From Sternotherus odoratus (taxonomy: Eukaryota > Chordata > Testudines > Kinosternidae), in contig JAVMKO010000001.1 in NCBI GenBank assembly GCA_032164245.1, forward strand, positions 13,863,603 to 13,927,602: a DNA stretch of 64,000 nt, in the 5' to 3' direction. Both the position numbers and the translations under genes were made by a program. Position 1 is the first letter of the stretch, and each line of letters begins with the position of its first letter. Under the pieces are notes generated by a model. The model searched no databases. It was not told where the DNA came from and worked only from the letters and a program-made list of their open reading frames with translations. This document shows positions 23,680 to 34,930 of the stretch, piece by piece.

Positions 23680-23930
23680 CTTTTAAGGCCAGAAGAGACC
23701 ATTATGCTCATCTAATCTGATCTCCCGCATCACTGGCCAAAGAACCTCCCTTAGTCATTTCTGTAAGCCCCTAACTTCTGTTCAAGCAACAGCATCTCCT
23801 TAGAATGATATCCAGTCTTCTTTCCATCAAGTGCTGGAGAATCCACCACATCCCTAGTAAGCTCCAGGGTTAATTACTCTCACTGTTCCTTGTGTTACTA
23901 ATAACACCTTAAATCATTACATACTTTAAT
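23680..23930 (-). mobile_element. CR1 LINE 3' end, minus strand
   Basis: The plus strand reads CTTTTAAGGCCAGAAGAGACC, then TGCTCATCTAATCTGATCTCC, the reverse complement of the usual CR1 3' sequence that ends GGTCCCTTCTGGCCTTAAA. It is strongly mutated. Confidence 0.7.
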
Positions 23931-25279
23931 CTAATTCACAGCTCTACATTCACACTGTCTGCTTCACACCTTTCACTCAGTTCAGACAAGTCATCCTAGG
24001 CTGCACAGTTTCACTTTCTGGTTTTCTTGCAGTAGCACAAGGTTAGTGGTTGGTCAAATTGTGACCTCCACAGTGTAACCTCTCCCAGTGACACCCAGTT
24101 TGAGCTTGGTCAAACATGGGACTCCCTAGCTGGTCAGATCCAAACTGGTGGAAGGGAAGAACCCCCCACTGGAGAAGTAACCCGTTTTAGAGTTTCCATC
24201 ACGGTAGGAAATGTATAAAATAAATCTCCACTCCTCTCTCTTCACCTCTTTTCACTGGCATTTTCTATTTGTCTCTTAAAGATATATTTTTATTCATAGC
24301 AGGTTTTATAAAAGCTCTTGTAAATAATACTTTCTCTCCTGTCCCCCACCCCCAAATCTACTTAATAGTGTCCCTAAGGACACAATCCTGCAAGCTATTG
24401 AACAGCTGCTTGGAAGCACTGAGAAATCTTAACTCCCACTCCTATTCAACAACTAAGGGCTGGTTTCTGCTCCCATTCTGTCCAACGATAAACCTCCCAT
24501 TGACTTCAATGGTGCATGGTCAGACCTTAAATTAGTCCTTATTCTGTTGATTAAAAACTGGGCAGTGGATGCAGAGGGTAATGCCAAAGGGAATCTCATT
24601 AGGTGCTGCTTCAAAGATCTGATTCCTCTGATAAATAAGCAAATGAGAATATCAGCTGTTTCACAGGGGCCGATGTTAGCAGTTGCTTCTTACATTATGC
24701 ATGATTTGTGACTGCTCAAAGTACAAACTAGCTGCTCACGTTTCCATTAGTGAGTCCCAGCAGCTCAGCTAAACCAGGCAATTTATTGCCGCTACCTAGG
24801 TTAATGGATCACTTTACATTTTGATAATGCCTTATTATTGCATTTGTTATTAAGAGCGATGTAATCTCCAGGTAGGCTTAATAACCAGCAAGAGAAGGTT
24901 TGTGTGATGAAAGTAGGGAAGGAGCGCACCACGCATGGGGTTTGCTTTGTAAATTTGTTTTCTAGGCACTTCCATCACAACCTTCTTCCGACAGCCTTCC
25001 CCATCCTGTGCTGTCGCCGAGTACGGATTTTGATAACGGGTATTGATCGCCAGTGTTTATGAAGTGGACAGAGTGCATGATAAACCGTGTAATTGCACCG
25101 ACAATGAGAAAATAAACATGCTTATTTATAGTATTGATTGCAGAAACTATCTACTAGATACACATTGCTGCAGAACACGGGCTCTACGCGACATGTCGGA
25201 GATGCTTTTGGGTATGCCCAGGCCAAGCATAGTGGCCTACCGGACACGCCACTGGAGTGGGATTCTGGAGACTTGTGTT
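23931..25279. other. Gene-free stretch; possible conserved element
   Basis: No gene is seen. The sequence at 24640-24900 is repeat-free and has dense homeobox- and POU-like words (TTATGCATGATTTG, CCATTAGTGAG, TTATTAAGAGCG), which is how developmental enhancers often look. It is listed only as a place to compare across species. Confidence 0.35.
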
Positions 25280-25440
25280 TTATGCCTAGCCCAGTCACCG
25301 ATCTGATGGGTGCCCTGGGGCAAGTCTCTTCCTCGATTAGTGCCCCAGTTTCCCCATCTGAAAAATGGTACCGACCTTCTTAATAAAGCGCTCTGAGATC
25401 TGCTGATGAAAAGCACTGTAGAAGAGCTAGGTATCATTGT
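25280..25440 (+). repeat. MIR/CORE-SINE relic
   Basis: The blocks GGGCAAGTCTCTTCCTCG, CCAGTTTCCCCATCTGAAAA, and the tail AAAGCGCTCTGAGATCTGC with AAAGCACTGTAGAAGAGCTAGG match the 3' half of MIR. Confidence 0.8.
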
Positions 25441-25582
25441 TATAGTTGCCTCACGTTGACATCTCCATTTTATTAAGTGTCTATTATATTAATTTGTTAA
25501 GCTTGCTCATTGCTGTATGAGACACAAGAGAGACACTGTCTATGTCTCGGTACTTCAGACTGAAAAGGCCAAAGCATGTAGG

Positions 25583-25715
25583 CAATGGTGCTGGAACAAT
25601 TTTTATATTTGGGGTGCAGGGAGCCACTGAACAAAACTGTAAACCCTGTCTATGATGGAAACCACTTCAAGCTAAGAGGTGCTGCTACACCCCCCACGCC
25701 CCTTCATGTTGGCAT
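25583..25715 (+). repeat. Turtle repeat with GGTGCTGGAAC head, copy 1
   Basis: The text GGTGCTGGAACAATTTTTAT, GCCACTGAACAAAACTGTAAA, GATGGAAACCACTTCAAGC, and GGTGCTGCTACACCCCCC is shared almost base for base with 36741-36870. Full copies elsewhere end in the complement of the head, so it is probably a MITE. This one is cut at the right. Confidence 0.65.
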
Positions 25716-28700
25716 GGTCTACAATTGTAGTCACAGTGGTACAGTCCTCTCTGGAGCAGTGCAGCCTGCTCCATCCAGTACTATCTGGCTCACTCCAAGG
25801 GACTGTATAGGGAATCCTACCCCCTTCCCCCACAACCCTTTGGTGAATATGTCCCCAAAGGCAGATGAAGGGAGATGCCCCAGCCCTTCATGGGGATTGC
25901 AATTGTGGGCAGCCCTTGCATGGCTTGGGGGATATTGTCCAAGTGTTTTGGATCAGCAATGGTGACTGTAGGACACAATCAGCAGAGAGTGATTCCTCTC
26001 CCCCCCCCCCCACCTCAAAAGGCTCAGCACAGCTCCTATCAGTGCAACCAGAGTCACGCTCCCTTTGGGCTCACTTGGTGCAGTTGCTGCTGATGGACCA
26101 CGGAGGTACTGGTCTGAGATGAGCCTGACCCCAAATTCTAGATCTCGGTTTGTATCTCTGCAATGGACCAATTCCAAACAGCATATCAGCATCCCCTGAA
26201 GATTTGGGATTCAGATGTCGATTTATGGAACCCCCCTATATGTTTATCTGTCTTCTGACTTGGGGATTGCGCCTTCCTACTATAAAAACAGGAACTGGAG
26301 GCCTAATTGGGTGTGCGAGATTGGCTCCGACCCTTTTCTACTAGCTACGCATCACCTGGAAGAAGAGTGAATAATAAGGAACGTAGCCATTCAGTCATAA
26401 CAGGTCTTTATGTTCCTCTACATAAATGTTGGTATTAATAAAGTACATTAAATTTCTTTCCCTTGTTATTATTACATTAACTATGTTGGGATCTGGGTAC
26501 GTGGAACTCTGGAATCAGGCATCTCTGCTAACGCTATCCGCTGACTGCTGCTGCTGTCATTACTATATCTGTACTGGGGCAAGGAACTACAGCTTCCCCC
26601 TCCCTCCCACATGCCAGAAGCCCCATCACTTCCAGCAGAAGGCCCCATTTTATCTAGGGACAGGCTAGTTGCATCTAGACACAGGGTCCATCATTATTCC
26701 TCAGCTCAACCCTGGTCTTTCCGGTATACTTGGTGTACAGGGACAGAGTGTTAGGGCTGGTGATTTTGGAAAGTTGGCAGTTAGGAAGGGAGATACCCTC
26801 TAGACTGGGTAGCCGATTTTGTGCTTAGCTGATGACTGAGTCCCCCATAAGGCAACAGGGATCGGTCAGGTATTTAGTGATCCACTCAGAGGTGCTATCT
26901 GGATTGGGATGGGAATTCAGCATTCTTGGCTCAAGGATCTTTGCTCAGAGTATGCCCATTAGAATCCTGCTACACTGCCTTCCAGGCTCGATACAAAGCC
27001 TTATTTCTCAGGCCATTGCATCGACGACTCTTTTGAACTCCCTTTTCCATCTGGGTTATCCTCTCTCTACTTTCCTTGCTTCTGGTTTTGTTGCAGACGT
27101 TGACATTCTGGGTCAATGGCTCTAGTACTGATGAGCAACTGGTTTAAACATACACAGCCCCCCAGATACCTAGCAATGAACCCCTTAACATGCATTTGTG
27201 CCCTGGATAAGTTGTGTCACACCACCAGTATTTCTCCCCTGGTCCCCAAACTTCCTGGATCTATTACTAAAGCCTTCTGAAACGGCCAATACCCTGGTCT
27301 CAGATTTGTGTTCCTAGTTTTGGCCCGTTCCTGTCTGTGAATCGTCACTTTGGCTCGCAAACACAGCAGAGTCTCCTCTCAACAAGCAGCTCTTAGGAAG
27401 CCCACTGGTGATGACAGCTAATTAGGAAATGTCATGTCTGATGTTTCCTTTTCATCTCCTGCCACAGAAGCCAACAAAGCTCTACAGTGCCCTTTAGTAA
27501 GAAGGGAAAGGAAGTGTCAATATGGGAACAGCTGCTTTTGAGATAGCGGAATGACAACGTAACAAGTACATTATGTGCTGGGAGGAAGCTGTGGCAAACG
27601 TGAGGTGGATGCAAATTTTTAGCCTCTGCAACAATCATATTCAAAGTGGAATATTAGCTTTACGGGGAAGAATGAAACACCACTTGGGCCAAATCCGGCC
27701 CTGGCTTCTACCCGGGCAAAACTCCATTAAGTCACCCCAGTGAAATTCCTCCAGATTTACACTGAAGGGACTGAGAAGACCCCAGTTCCTGTTCTTCAGG
27801 ACTTTTATTCTGGTGTCTTCAATACTATTAATACTGACCTATCAGTTAAAGGGTACTTAAGTGAGAAGAACATGCTTCAAGCTGAGCTGAACTGCCAGGA
27901 ACAGTAAGTGACAATGGGCCAAATCCTGCAGTCCTTGCTGAAGTCCATCATAGTCAATGGGGAGTTTGCCCGAGCAAGGACTGAACTCACGTTTAGATCC
28001 CTAGGGACTGCTTCTCATTTTCTGCCTGCTGTTCCCTCGTTCTACCCTATGATAAAATTGGGGTGAGCGCTCATTTGTGCGATGAGATATGCAGTCCTGG
28101 AGCCCACAGATTCCACTTGCCTGGGAGGGGATTTTACTGCCCTCTGAGGTACGTTTTACCGAAGTGACACCGAGTTCCAGAAAAGAAAAAACAAGAGCAA
28201 TCCTTTGATGTAGGAAAGGTGGAATTTTAATGCTCCAGCATCATACGCTACAATTTACCCAGTCTTGTAAGCAACCTTTTGGTTTGGAGCAATGGAGGGC
28301 ACAAGAGGATTGAAACAGCAGCAGTGATAAATCACCTCACTCTTGAAGCCATAAAACTGACATTGATAAAGATGTATGGTTTGGAATGTTCTTTAGGGTC
28401 ATTCCTGAGTGGTTCTCTTTACCTGATGCTGAAACGGTCTGCCTACAGCTCCCTTCCGTTACTCTGGTATGGGCAGTGCTAAGCGGAGTATTAATTTTCC
28501 TGGTAATGGTAAAGTGCTGGGTGATATGCAAATGACTATCCACTTGGCCACTGGAATGATCTATGACAACAGCATGTGCTTCATGTTCTGCCCCTGCTTC
28601 ATTTTGAATTTCAAGTCAGCTTTTCCGTCTCCTGTCTCAGAGTCTCTTTGAGTCACTCCTTATGAAAAGATAGTTTAAAGCAAATGGTGACAAGCATAGC

Positions 28701-29033
28701 CACAGTGCATGGCAAGCCAACATACAAGATGCAATTAGTACATCACTGGAGTTCGGTTAGAAGATTGTGCCTGACCCTATCAGTCAAAATGACTCCACAT
28801 TTGTAACATCTAAGCTTAATTATGGCAAGTTTCTATGTCTAGGGATGAAGCTTAACGCTAGTTCAGAACACAAGAACCTTGCTGCTCAATGGGATTACAT
28901 TGTCCTGATTTGCCATTTTATGCAGTGGTTCTCCAATGAGCACAGAGTCAAGTTCAGGATCACCGTCCTGACTTTCAAAGCAACGTGTTACACTGCGAGG
29001 GTCATCGCTCACAAGGATAGAACCTAGGCTCCC
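25716..29033. other. Gene-free stretch
   Basis: No exon is supported. Contents: a C-run at 25999-26010 and two old palindromic repeats, at about 27685-27780 (GGGCCAAATCCGGCCC) and 27909-27990 (GGGCCAAATCCTGCAGTCC facing GCAAGGACTGAA). Otherwise it is unassigned. Confidence 0.45.
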
Positions 29034-29093
29034 TCCCAAGAAAGGATGTGAACAAATTGGAGAGGGCAATGATTAGGAGTCTGGGATACATGA

Positions 29094-29907
29094 TGTAGTA
29101 AGTGAAGGCAATGTAAGTAAAGGCTAAAGGCCTACTAAGGGCCCAGCCTGAGGCCTGAACTAAAGTAATGGTATATGAAGCAAATTGCAGCTGTGAGCAA
29201 TTAAGGCTGGTCCGGCTCACAAAACTTGGCAGGAAGAGGGCTGATATCGTAAGAATTTATACTCATTATAATTTCAGTATAAACACAGTAATGAGGTACA
29301 TTATAAACCAAGGACACTCCTCAGATAACGGGTAACCTCATGAGCCATCCCAATGACAGGGGCAAAAGGGTAAAATGATGGATAGAGTTGTTTTGATCAA
29401 AACAACAGGTGCAAGGGGCGAGGCGGCACCTAACGATGTAAATGGGCTGCACCTTACTACGTAAGAGGGTTGTACCTTGCTACGTGGAGGGGTTGCACCT
29501 GAATACGTCAGGAGTGATGTGTAACTTGTTCTGTATCTGTATATAAGCATGTGTCACTGGAATGTCTTTGTCCGGCTCGAGGGGGAGTGACAATGTCCCG
29601 TCACTGAGCTGTGTCCATTGCCAAGCGTCACTCTCTAGCTGTATGTCTGGTGGACTGAGAAATCTGCTGGAAACAGAAAGGGTGTCAGGGTTGCAATAAA
29701 CCCTGGCCGAGGTGCCTTTGTACCTTACTAAGACTCTGTGGTTATTGGGGGTTCTCGTCGGGTCTGCTGCGTCAGCTATCTGTACAGAGCTGGGGCAGCA
29801 CACAGAGGGAACACACGCACGCAGCCGAGTGATATCAACAGGAGAAAGCAGAAGCACCACACCGGTAGCCTCTGGACACCATACAACAACACTACACCAC
29901 TACAACA
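29094..29907 (+). mobile_element. Solo LTR of an endogenous retrovirus-like element
   Basis: The 814-bp interval begins TGTAGTAAG and ends CTACAACA and is flanked by a perfect 5-bp duplication, CATGA, at 29089-29093 and 29908-29912, within a CR1. It has a TATA box TATATAAG at 29540 and the polyadenylation signal AATAAA at 29695, placing U3, R and U5 in plus-strand order. No internal retroviral genes are present, so it is the product of LTR recombination. Confidence 0.88.
29421..29514 (+). promoter_or_regulatory. Tandem U3 repeats with TACGTCA-like sites
   Basis: Four units of about 23-24 bp follow each other, each with a G(C/T)TG(C/T)ACCT..(C/T)TACGT-like word. They end ACGATGTAAA, CTACGTAAG, CTACGTGGA and ATACGTCAGG. 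They lie roughly 25-120 bp upstream of the TATA box. Direct repeats in this place are usual for LTR enhancers. The ACGTCA half-site of the last unit resembles a CRE/ATF half-site. Confidence 0.55.
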
Positions 29908-30170
29908 CATGACTTATGAGGAGCGGCTGAGGGAACTGGGTTTATTTAATCTGCAGAAGAGAAGAGTGAGGGGGGATTTGATAGTGGCCTTCAACTACCT
30001 GAAGGGGGGTTCCAAAGAGGATGGAGCTAGGCTATTCTCAGTGGTGGCAGATGACAGAACAAGGAGCAATAGTCTTAAGTTGCAGTGGGGGAGGTCTAGG
30101 TTGGATAATAGGAAAAACTATTTCACTAGGAGAGTAGTGAAGTAGGGAGCTGTGGAATCTCCACCTGGAG

Positions 30171-30796
30171 TAGGGTGACCAGACGTCCTGGTTTTATCGG
30201 GACAGTCCCAATTTTTCTCTGTCTGTCCCGCGTCCCGACGAGACTCTGGTCGGGACGCATTTTGTCCCGATTTTGGGAATTTGCAGATGAGCTCCGCCCA
30301 CTGCCCCAGGCAGCCATGTGCTGCCTCCATGAGCCCTGCGCAGGCAGGGCTCATCTCTAAAGTCCTGAATTCGGGACAAAGAGTGCTACAAGAGTAGCTT
30401 GCTGCCGGCAGAGACAGTGACTTCCCAGCCCGCTCCCGTCCTTCCCCCCCCCCACTCCGGCCAACAGAGACAGGCGGGGGGGGGGACAGGCAGGGGGTGG
30501 GTCCTCCCCCCTCCCACAACCAGCACCCGCAGGCAGAGGGGGCGAGGGGGGCAGCCCACTGCTCCCCCCCTCGGCATCCCCCCCTCACTCCGGCAGAGAC
30601 AGCACAGCATTTCAGGGATAGGTGGGCTGGTGGCAGCAACGGCCAGCCCAGGAGAGTGCTCTCTGCCCTGCCTCAGAAGCATGCTGCCTGGGGGGGGGGG
30701 GGCAGCGAGTTCCCCCCCCCCCCCCCGCGCTTGGGCCCTGCCCCCCTGCTTGCGGAGTGTGTCCTGATATTTCACTCTTCCCATCTGGTCACCCTA
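30171..30796 (+). mobile_element. 626-bp hAT (TAGGGTGACCAGA family) inside CR1
   Basis: The ends TAGGGTGACCAGACGTC and CATCTGGTCACCCTA are inverted. The flanks ACCTGGAG (30163-30170) and ACCCGGAG (30797-30804) are an 8-bp duplication with one change. Inside, after repeated GGGACAGTCCC/TGTCCCG words, the sequence is GC-rich with C- and G-runs (30695-30725). Long opposing frames (122-173 codons) come from this composition. No transposase is encoded. Confidence 0.9.
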
Positions 30797-30922
30797 ACCC
30801 GGAGAGGTTTTTAAGACCCAGCTTGACAAAGCCCTGGCTGGATGGTTTAGTTGGGGTTGGTCCTGCTTTTGAGCAGAACTAGATGACCTCCTGAGGTCTG
30901 TTCCAACTCTAATCTTCTATAA

Positions 30923-32351
30923 TTTTTGACCTCAGGATTTTAAAGCACAAGCCTTTTATCTCTGGTTTAGGGTATCCACCTCTCTTAGCGAGGCCTGTAG
31001 CTGGCTCATTATTTTCTATATGGGGTCAATCTACCACCAGAGGGAGAGAGCGCACCATATTGAGCTGGTGTGGGTTGCACATACATAGAATTGGTCCTAA
31101 ATCTACTTGACAATTCAGCTCTTTGCAACCAGGATCCCCATCTGACAGCTATCTTCTACTGGGAGAATTAAAATGTTGACCAATTGGGGTGTGAGGGGGA
31201 TTCATGAGTATGGAATGCAGAGTCTTCAGACAGGCCAGACTAAGACTATAAAATTTACCACCAGAAGGAATAAGAATGAGCACTAATCTCATCACGTCCA
31301 GAGCTAAATACAAAACCACTTATTCACCCAACCTCTCCCCAGCGCTACCCTTGCTTGCATCAATATTCCCCCTCTTTCTAGTCAATAAAAAGAAAAACAA
31401 ACCAGAGCCTGTCTTTTGCTGACAGGGCAGATGATAGACAGACAGATGATGTCACCAGCAAAAGACAGGTGACATCATCAGGTCCCAACAGAGGTCAATA
31501 TGAGAATGTAGATAGATTGATGCCTAGATAGATGATAATCCAGCACTTACTGGGGTGGAGGGACCTTTTGATTTCTAATTTAAAAATAGTCCCCAACCAA
31601 ACCCCATAACAGAACTCAAGGGCATTTAGATCTGGATCTGAACTTTGTGGCTAAGACCATTGGTCAATTCTAGGAGTCTTTATCCAAAACAGCACCCACT
31701 ATTACAGTGATTCTGAAAGACAAGTGGAAAATGACTATAAAAAGACTTGGATCCTTAGGGCCCAGTTCTGCAAGGTGACAAATGTTGCTGAGCTCTCTTG
31801 ATTCCCATTGAGTTCAAAAGGACTAAGGATACTAGGCACCTAACTTGGAAAATTGGTACTTGGGCACAATCCAAAAAGCTCCACCCCCAATTATATAAAT
31901 GTAGTTGGGGATTTTGGTGTGTGTATATGTAAGGTGCTATGGCTATTTACGCTTACTAAGAATCTGACTCCTATTTTATTTGGATTATTTTAACTTTTTT
32001 CTTTCACGTTGTTATAAGAGTGCTGCAGAGAGACACTGGATGGCAAGTGGGTAGAATATAGAAACAGACAGTGTTTAAACTGAAAAGGCTGTCACTACCC
32101 AGCCGCAAGATTAGGACTGAATGGGAACAGAGAGGGGATTGCTCTCAGTGCCAGAGGCAATCTCTTTAGTTCGGGGTGAAGCATGGTTGCAGAGCGGCAT
32201 AGGAGGCTTGCACTGTTGCTCAGGGGACACTGAACAAACATGGGATTAAAAACTGGACATTCTTGGCAACTGTTAAATTGACCACAATATGTCCCATTCT
32301 AATGACAGGAAAAACTGCAAGGATTGCAATGTAAAGTACCTCGGTACGGTA
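30923..32351. other. Gene-free stretch with overlapping hairpins
   Basis: No gene is seen. At 31410-31480 two pairs of complementary words overlap: CCTGTCTTTTGCT with AGCAAAAGACAGG, and GATGATGTCACC with GGTGACATCATC. An old palindromic repeat may lie at 31758-31850. The remainder is unassigned. Confidence 0.45.
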
Positions 32352-32445
32352 AATGTCCATAGAATCATAGGACTGGGAGGGACTTAGTCCAGCCCCTGCA
32401 TTGTTTAATGAAACCTGCTGTTCAGGGAGTTCAGTCTTCAGGTCA
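32352..32445 (-). mobile_element. CR1 LINE 3' end, minus strand, short
   Basis: The plus strand has CATAGAATCATAGGACTGGG followed by AGGGACTTAGTCCAGCCCC, the complement of a CR1 terminus ending in TCTATGATTCTATG-like repeats. Confidence 0.75.
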
Positions 32446-32841
32446 GTCAATCCAGAACCTTTCAGAAGCACTAGAATTAACCTGGTGAAATGATTCAGAT
32501 TTATGAGTAGGCTGAAATGTATTGTGCCCCCAAATATTTTAAAGTGACTGCAACACTCCAAGGAAAAATGGTGACTTATTCACAACCCCTTCGGTGCACA
32601 GAGACTCCTTCCGATTGCTGTTTGTATGGAAGATGAATGCAGAATCCTCTCCTTTGCACAGTGTTTTACAATCTTAATGCAGTTCTTTTCACTACAGCTA
32701 GAAATGTTACACTTTGCACATGACTCAAACTAGGTCGCTATTCAAGAAAAGTCACTAGAAATCTTGTTTAAAATGTTTTGTTATTTTTAAAAAGAAACTC
32801 TTTAAAAAGATTATGGGGTTTTAATGTCAGCCGCTCTAGTG

Positions 32842-32971
32842 CAGTGATTTTCAACCTTCTTACATTTGAGGACTCCTAAAAATGTCAAATGGAGGCATGG
32901 ACCCTTTTGGAAATCTTAGCTATAGCTTGCAGACCCCGAGGGGTCTGTAGACCACAGATTGAAAACCACTG
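32842..32971. mobile_element. Short hAT-Charlie-like relic
   Basis: The left end CAGTGATTTTCAACCTT and right end ATTGAAAACCACTG are inverted, matching the CAGTGGTTCTCAA type. Inside lie ACTCCTAAAAATGTCAAATG and CAGACCCCGAGGGGTCTG blocks. The flanking 8-mers CTCTAGTG and CCTTAGAG agree at five positions only, as expected of an old insertion. Confidence 0.7.
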
Positions 32972-32979
32972 CCTTAGAG

Positions 32980-33524
32980 TAAATCCAAAGTAGCTTCATT
33001 ACTTTTAGGATAGGAGCCTTGATGATTGCAAGAGAGAAAGTCTAGATTTGCACCAGTGTACAGTAGCAGAGATCAGACACAAGTATGATATTCTTGAAAA
33101 CATAATGTACTTTGTTGGCTCATTCATCTATTTTAAAAGTAAAACAAAAGCCCAAGCTCAAGGTCTGTGATTTAACAGCTATCAAAATGCTAAAGACAAG
33201 GACACTTGAAGCTGAGGGGTATGCAGTTTAAATGAGGTTTCATTACTCCTGTCTACAAAACATTCCCAGAGCTATTAAGTCCAAAGCCATCTCTCAATTG
33301 TGCATATTTTACAAAACAAGTGCAAAATATATCCTGTCTCCTACTCAGACTTTCCTTGTTTTATATATTATCACTTGGAACAAAAGACATTGCTATTCCA
33401 TAACACTCTGGGTATTGCTGGACATAGTATTGATCAATGAAACACTTTAATGTACTATTAAAATTGATGTCTCTTTCCAGATTATTAGCATCTCGCTTTG
33501 AATAGGAAATTGTGGTTTACTTAC
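32980..33524. other. Gene-free stretch
   Basis: Nothing recognised. If the candidate exon next to it is real, this is intron sequence downstream of it on the minus strand. Confidence 0.35.
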
Positions 33525-33663
33525 AAACACATCCATTAGCAGGTGCTCCAGCGTAATTTCAATGTCTTCTAGTTTAGCTGCTAAAGTCATCGTGAAGGTA
33601 AATGTTAGTGGACGTCCAGCAAACAGAAGAACCCTCAAGAGTCCCAGTACAAATTGTCTGTCG
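33525..33663 (-). other. Candidate protein-coding exon, gene unknown
   Basis: On the minus strand, an open frame reads DRQFVLGLLRVLLF...TMTLAAKLEDIEITLEHLL...MDVF. It stops exactly before a strong donor (G|GTAAGT type, bases 33524-33519). A possible acceptor CTTCAG precedes the frame at 33664-33669, after a pyrimidine-poor stretch, and another (GTTACAG, 33682-33688) would put a stop in frame. The peptide has heptad-like leucines. I do not recognise the family. A 139-bp open stretch can occur by chance, so this is only a candidate for an internal exon. Confidence 0.22.
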
Positions 33664-34747
33664 CTGAAGCTATTTCTTTAACTGTAACAAATGTGTTATT
33701 TACAGGTAAAGAAAAACCGGTGAAATAAAACATAACATCTGAGCCTGGGTAATTCTCATACTCGGGGCTGCTAGATCTAAAGCCTGCTCTCCCACTGCTG
33801 ACAGAGGGTCCAAGGATTATTCCATATGTGGAAAGCGAAAGTCCAAGCCGAAGTATACGCGCTGTCCTCTTTTTAGAACCTCACAGTCAGAAGCACAGTT
33901 TCGCATCTGGGAGAGCACAACCGAGCGAGACACACCCACCCACAGAGCAACAGACGGAGCAAGTGGAATAAACTGCCTTTGACTATGACTGATATTTATA
34001 GGACGACATGGTTTTGACTCCAGTCCATTTCTCTGTTCATTTCTGACCTTTCACAAATGGCTCAGGACACTGGAGCGTATTGTAAAATGGGGGCAGTAGG
34101 TCTCTCAGAAGTTGGCTGTGACCAGCGCCGGGCCAATTCACACAAGCACGCAATCAATAGTTCTTTGTCAGAGCGTATCAAGCTCTTCACTGTAGCTGGG
34201 GATGGAGGGGAGCACAGATGTGTAAAAAACAAGGAAACGAAAGTTGTTTGGATACAAGTTTTTTCCTAGGAATATTATTAGATCCTCTTACCCACTCCTA
34301 AAAGAATCAAAATAGAGGCAAATCCATGGCCCCAGTTCAGGGGTCGGGATGAACGGGAATAACCTAAAATGATCTCCCAGGGTTCGAGCCTGCAACATGC
34401 TGATCACCCTCAACAGCCAGTTGGGATCCTGACAGGTCTTGAGGGCCTTCTGTAGCTGCCAAAATCCCCCAAGTCCCATGGACTTCATTAGGGAGCTGAG
34501 TGCTCAGGATTTTGCAATACTTGGGCCTGACAGGAGTCCAGGGCACTGAGCCCTTTCCAAGAGCAGAATCCCATTTTTTATTTTATTAAAAGAACAGAAC
34601 CAAGTCCGGATCATGAGCTGAATGACTTGCTACCTCCCCGTTTCTCTGGGAGTTTGCGCCTGCTCCCATTTGAGGCCGTGGTGAAATAATCATAGTTGGT
34701 CTCACTGTAGCTCTCACATTGCTCTTCAAAGAAAGGGAAGTATCAGT

Positions 34748-34820
34748 GGGCCTGATCCAATGTGCATTCAAATCAATGGGAATAATTCTAGTGATTTCAG
34801 TGGGCATTGGATTGGGCACA
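34748..34820. repeat. Old palindromic repeat (GGCCTGATCCAATG ends)
   Basis: GGCCTGATCCAATGTGCATT faces AGTGGGCATTGGATTGGGC around AAATCAATGGGAAT. It is short and self-complementary, and a MIR fragment follows directly. Confidence 0.5.
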
Positions 34821-34930
34821 TTACCTCTATTTTACAGAGGAGGAAACTGAGGCACATACAGATGACATGACCTACCTGCGGTCTCTCAACTCCCAGTGGG
34901 TGTCCTATTCACTGAACTATGTTGTCTCCC
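34821..34930 (-). repeat. MIR/CORE-SINE relic, minus strand
   Basis: The plus strand reads ATTTTACAGAGGAGGAAACTGAGGCACA and then CCTATTCACTGAACTATG-like text, the complement of the MIR core TGTGCCTCAGTTTCC, with gaps. Confidence 0.7.

Larger units (their letters stand above)
29034..30922 (+). mobile_element. CR1 LINE 3' end split by a solo LTR and a hAT
   Basis: Three pieces make one CR1: 29034-29093, 29908-30170 and 30797-30922. The middle piece encodes [20 protein letters not shown] and on through DDRTRSN and YFTRRVVK, the conserved C-terminal stretch of the CR1 polymerase protein, uninterrupted for about 75 codons. The last piece carries the GAGGTTTTTAAGACCCAGC and GATGACCTCCTGAGGTC tail blocks. 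Removing the two insertions with one copy of each target duplication restores colinearity. It is non-functional because it lacks the 5' two thirds. Confidence 0.9.

Noticed and set aside
30118..30767. Opposing 173- and 122-codon frames
   Set aside because: Both are within the 626-bp hAT and reflect high GC and homopolymer runs.
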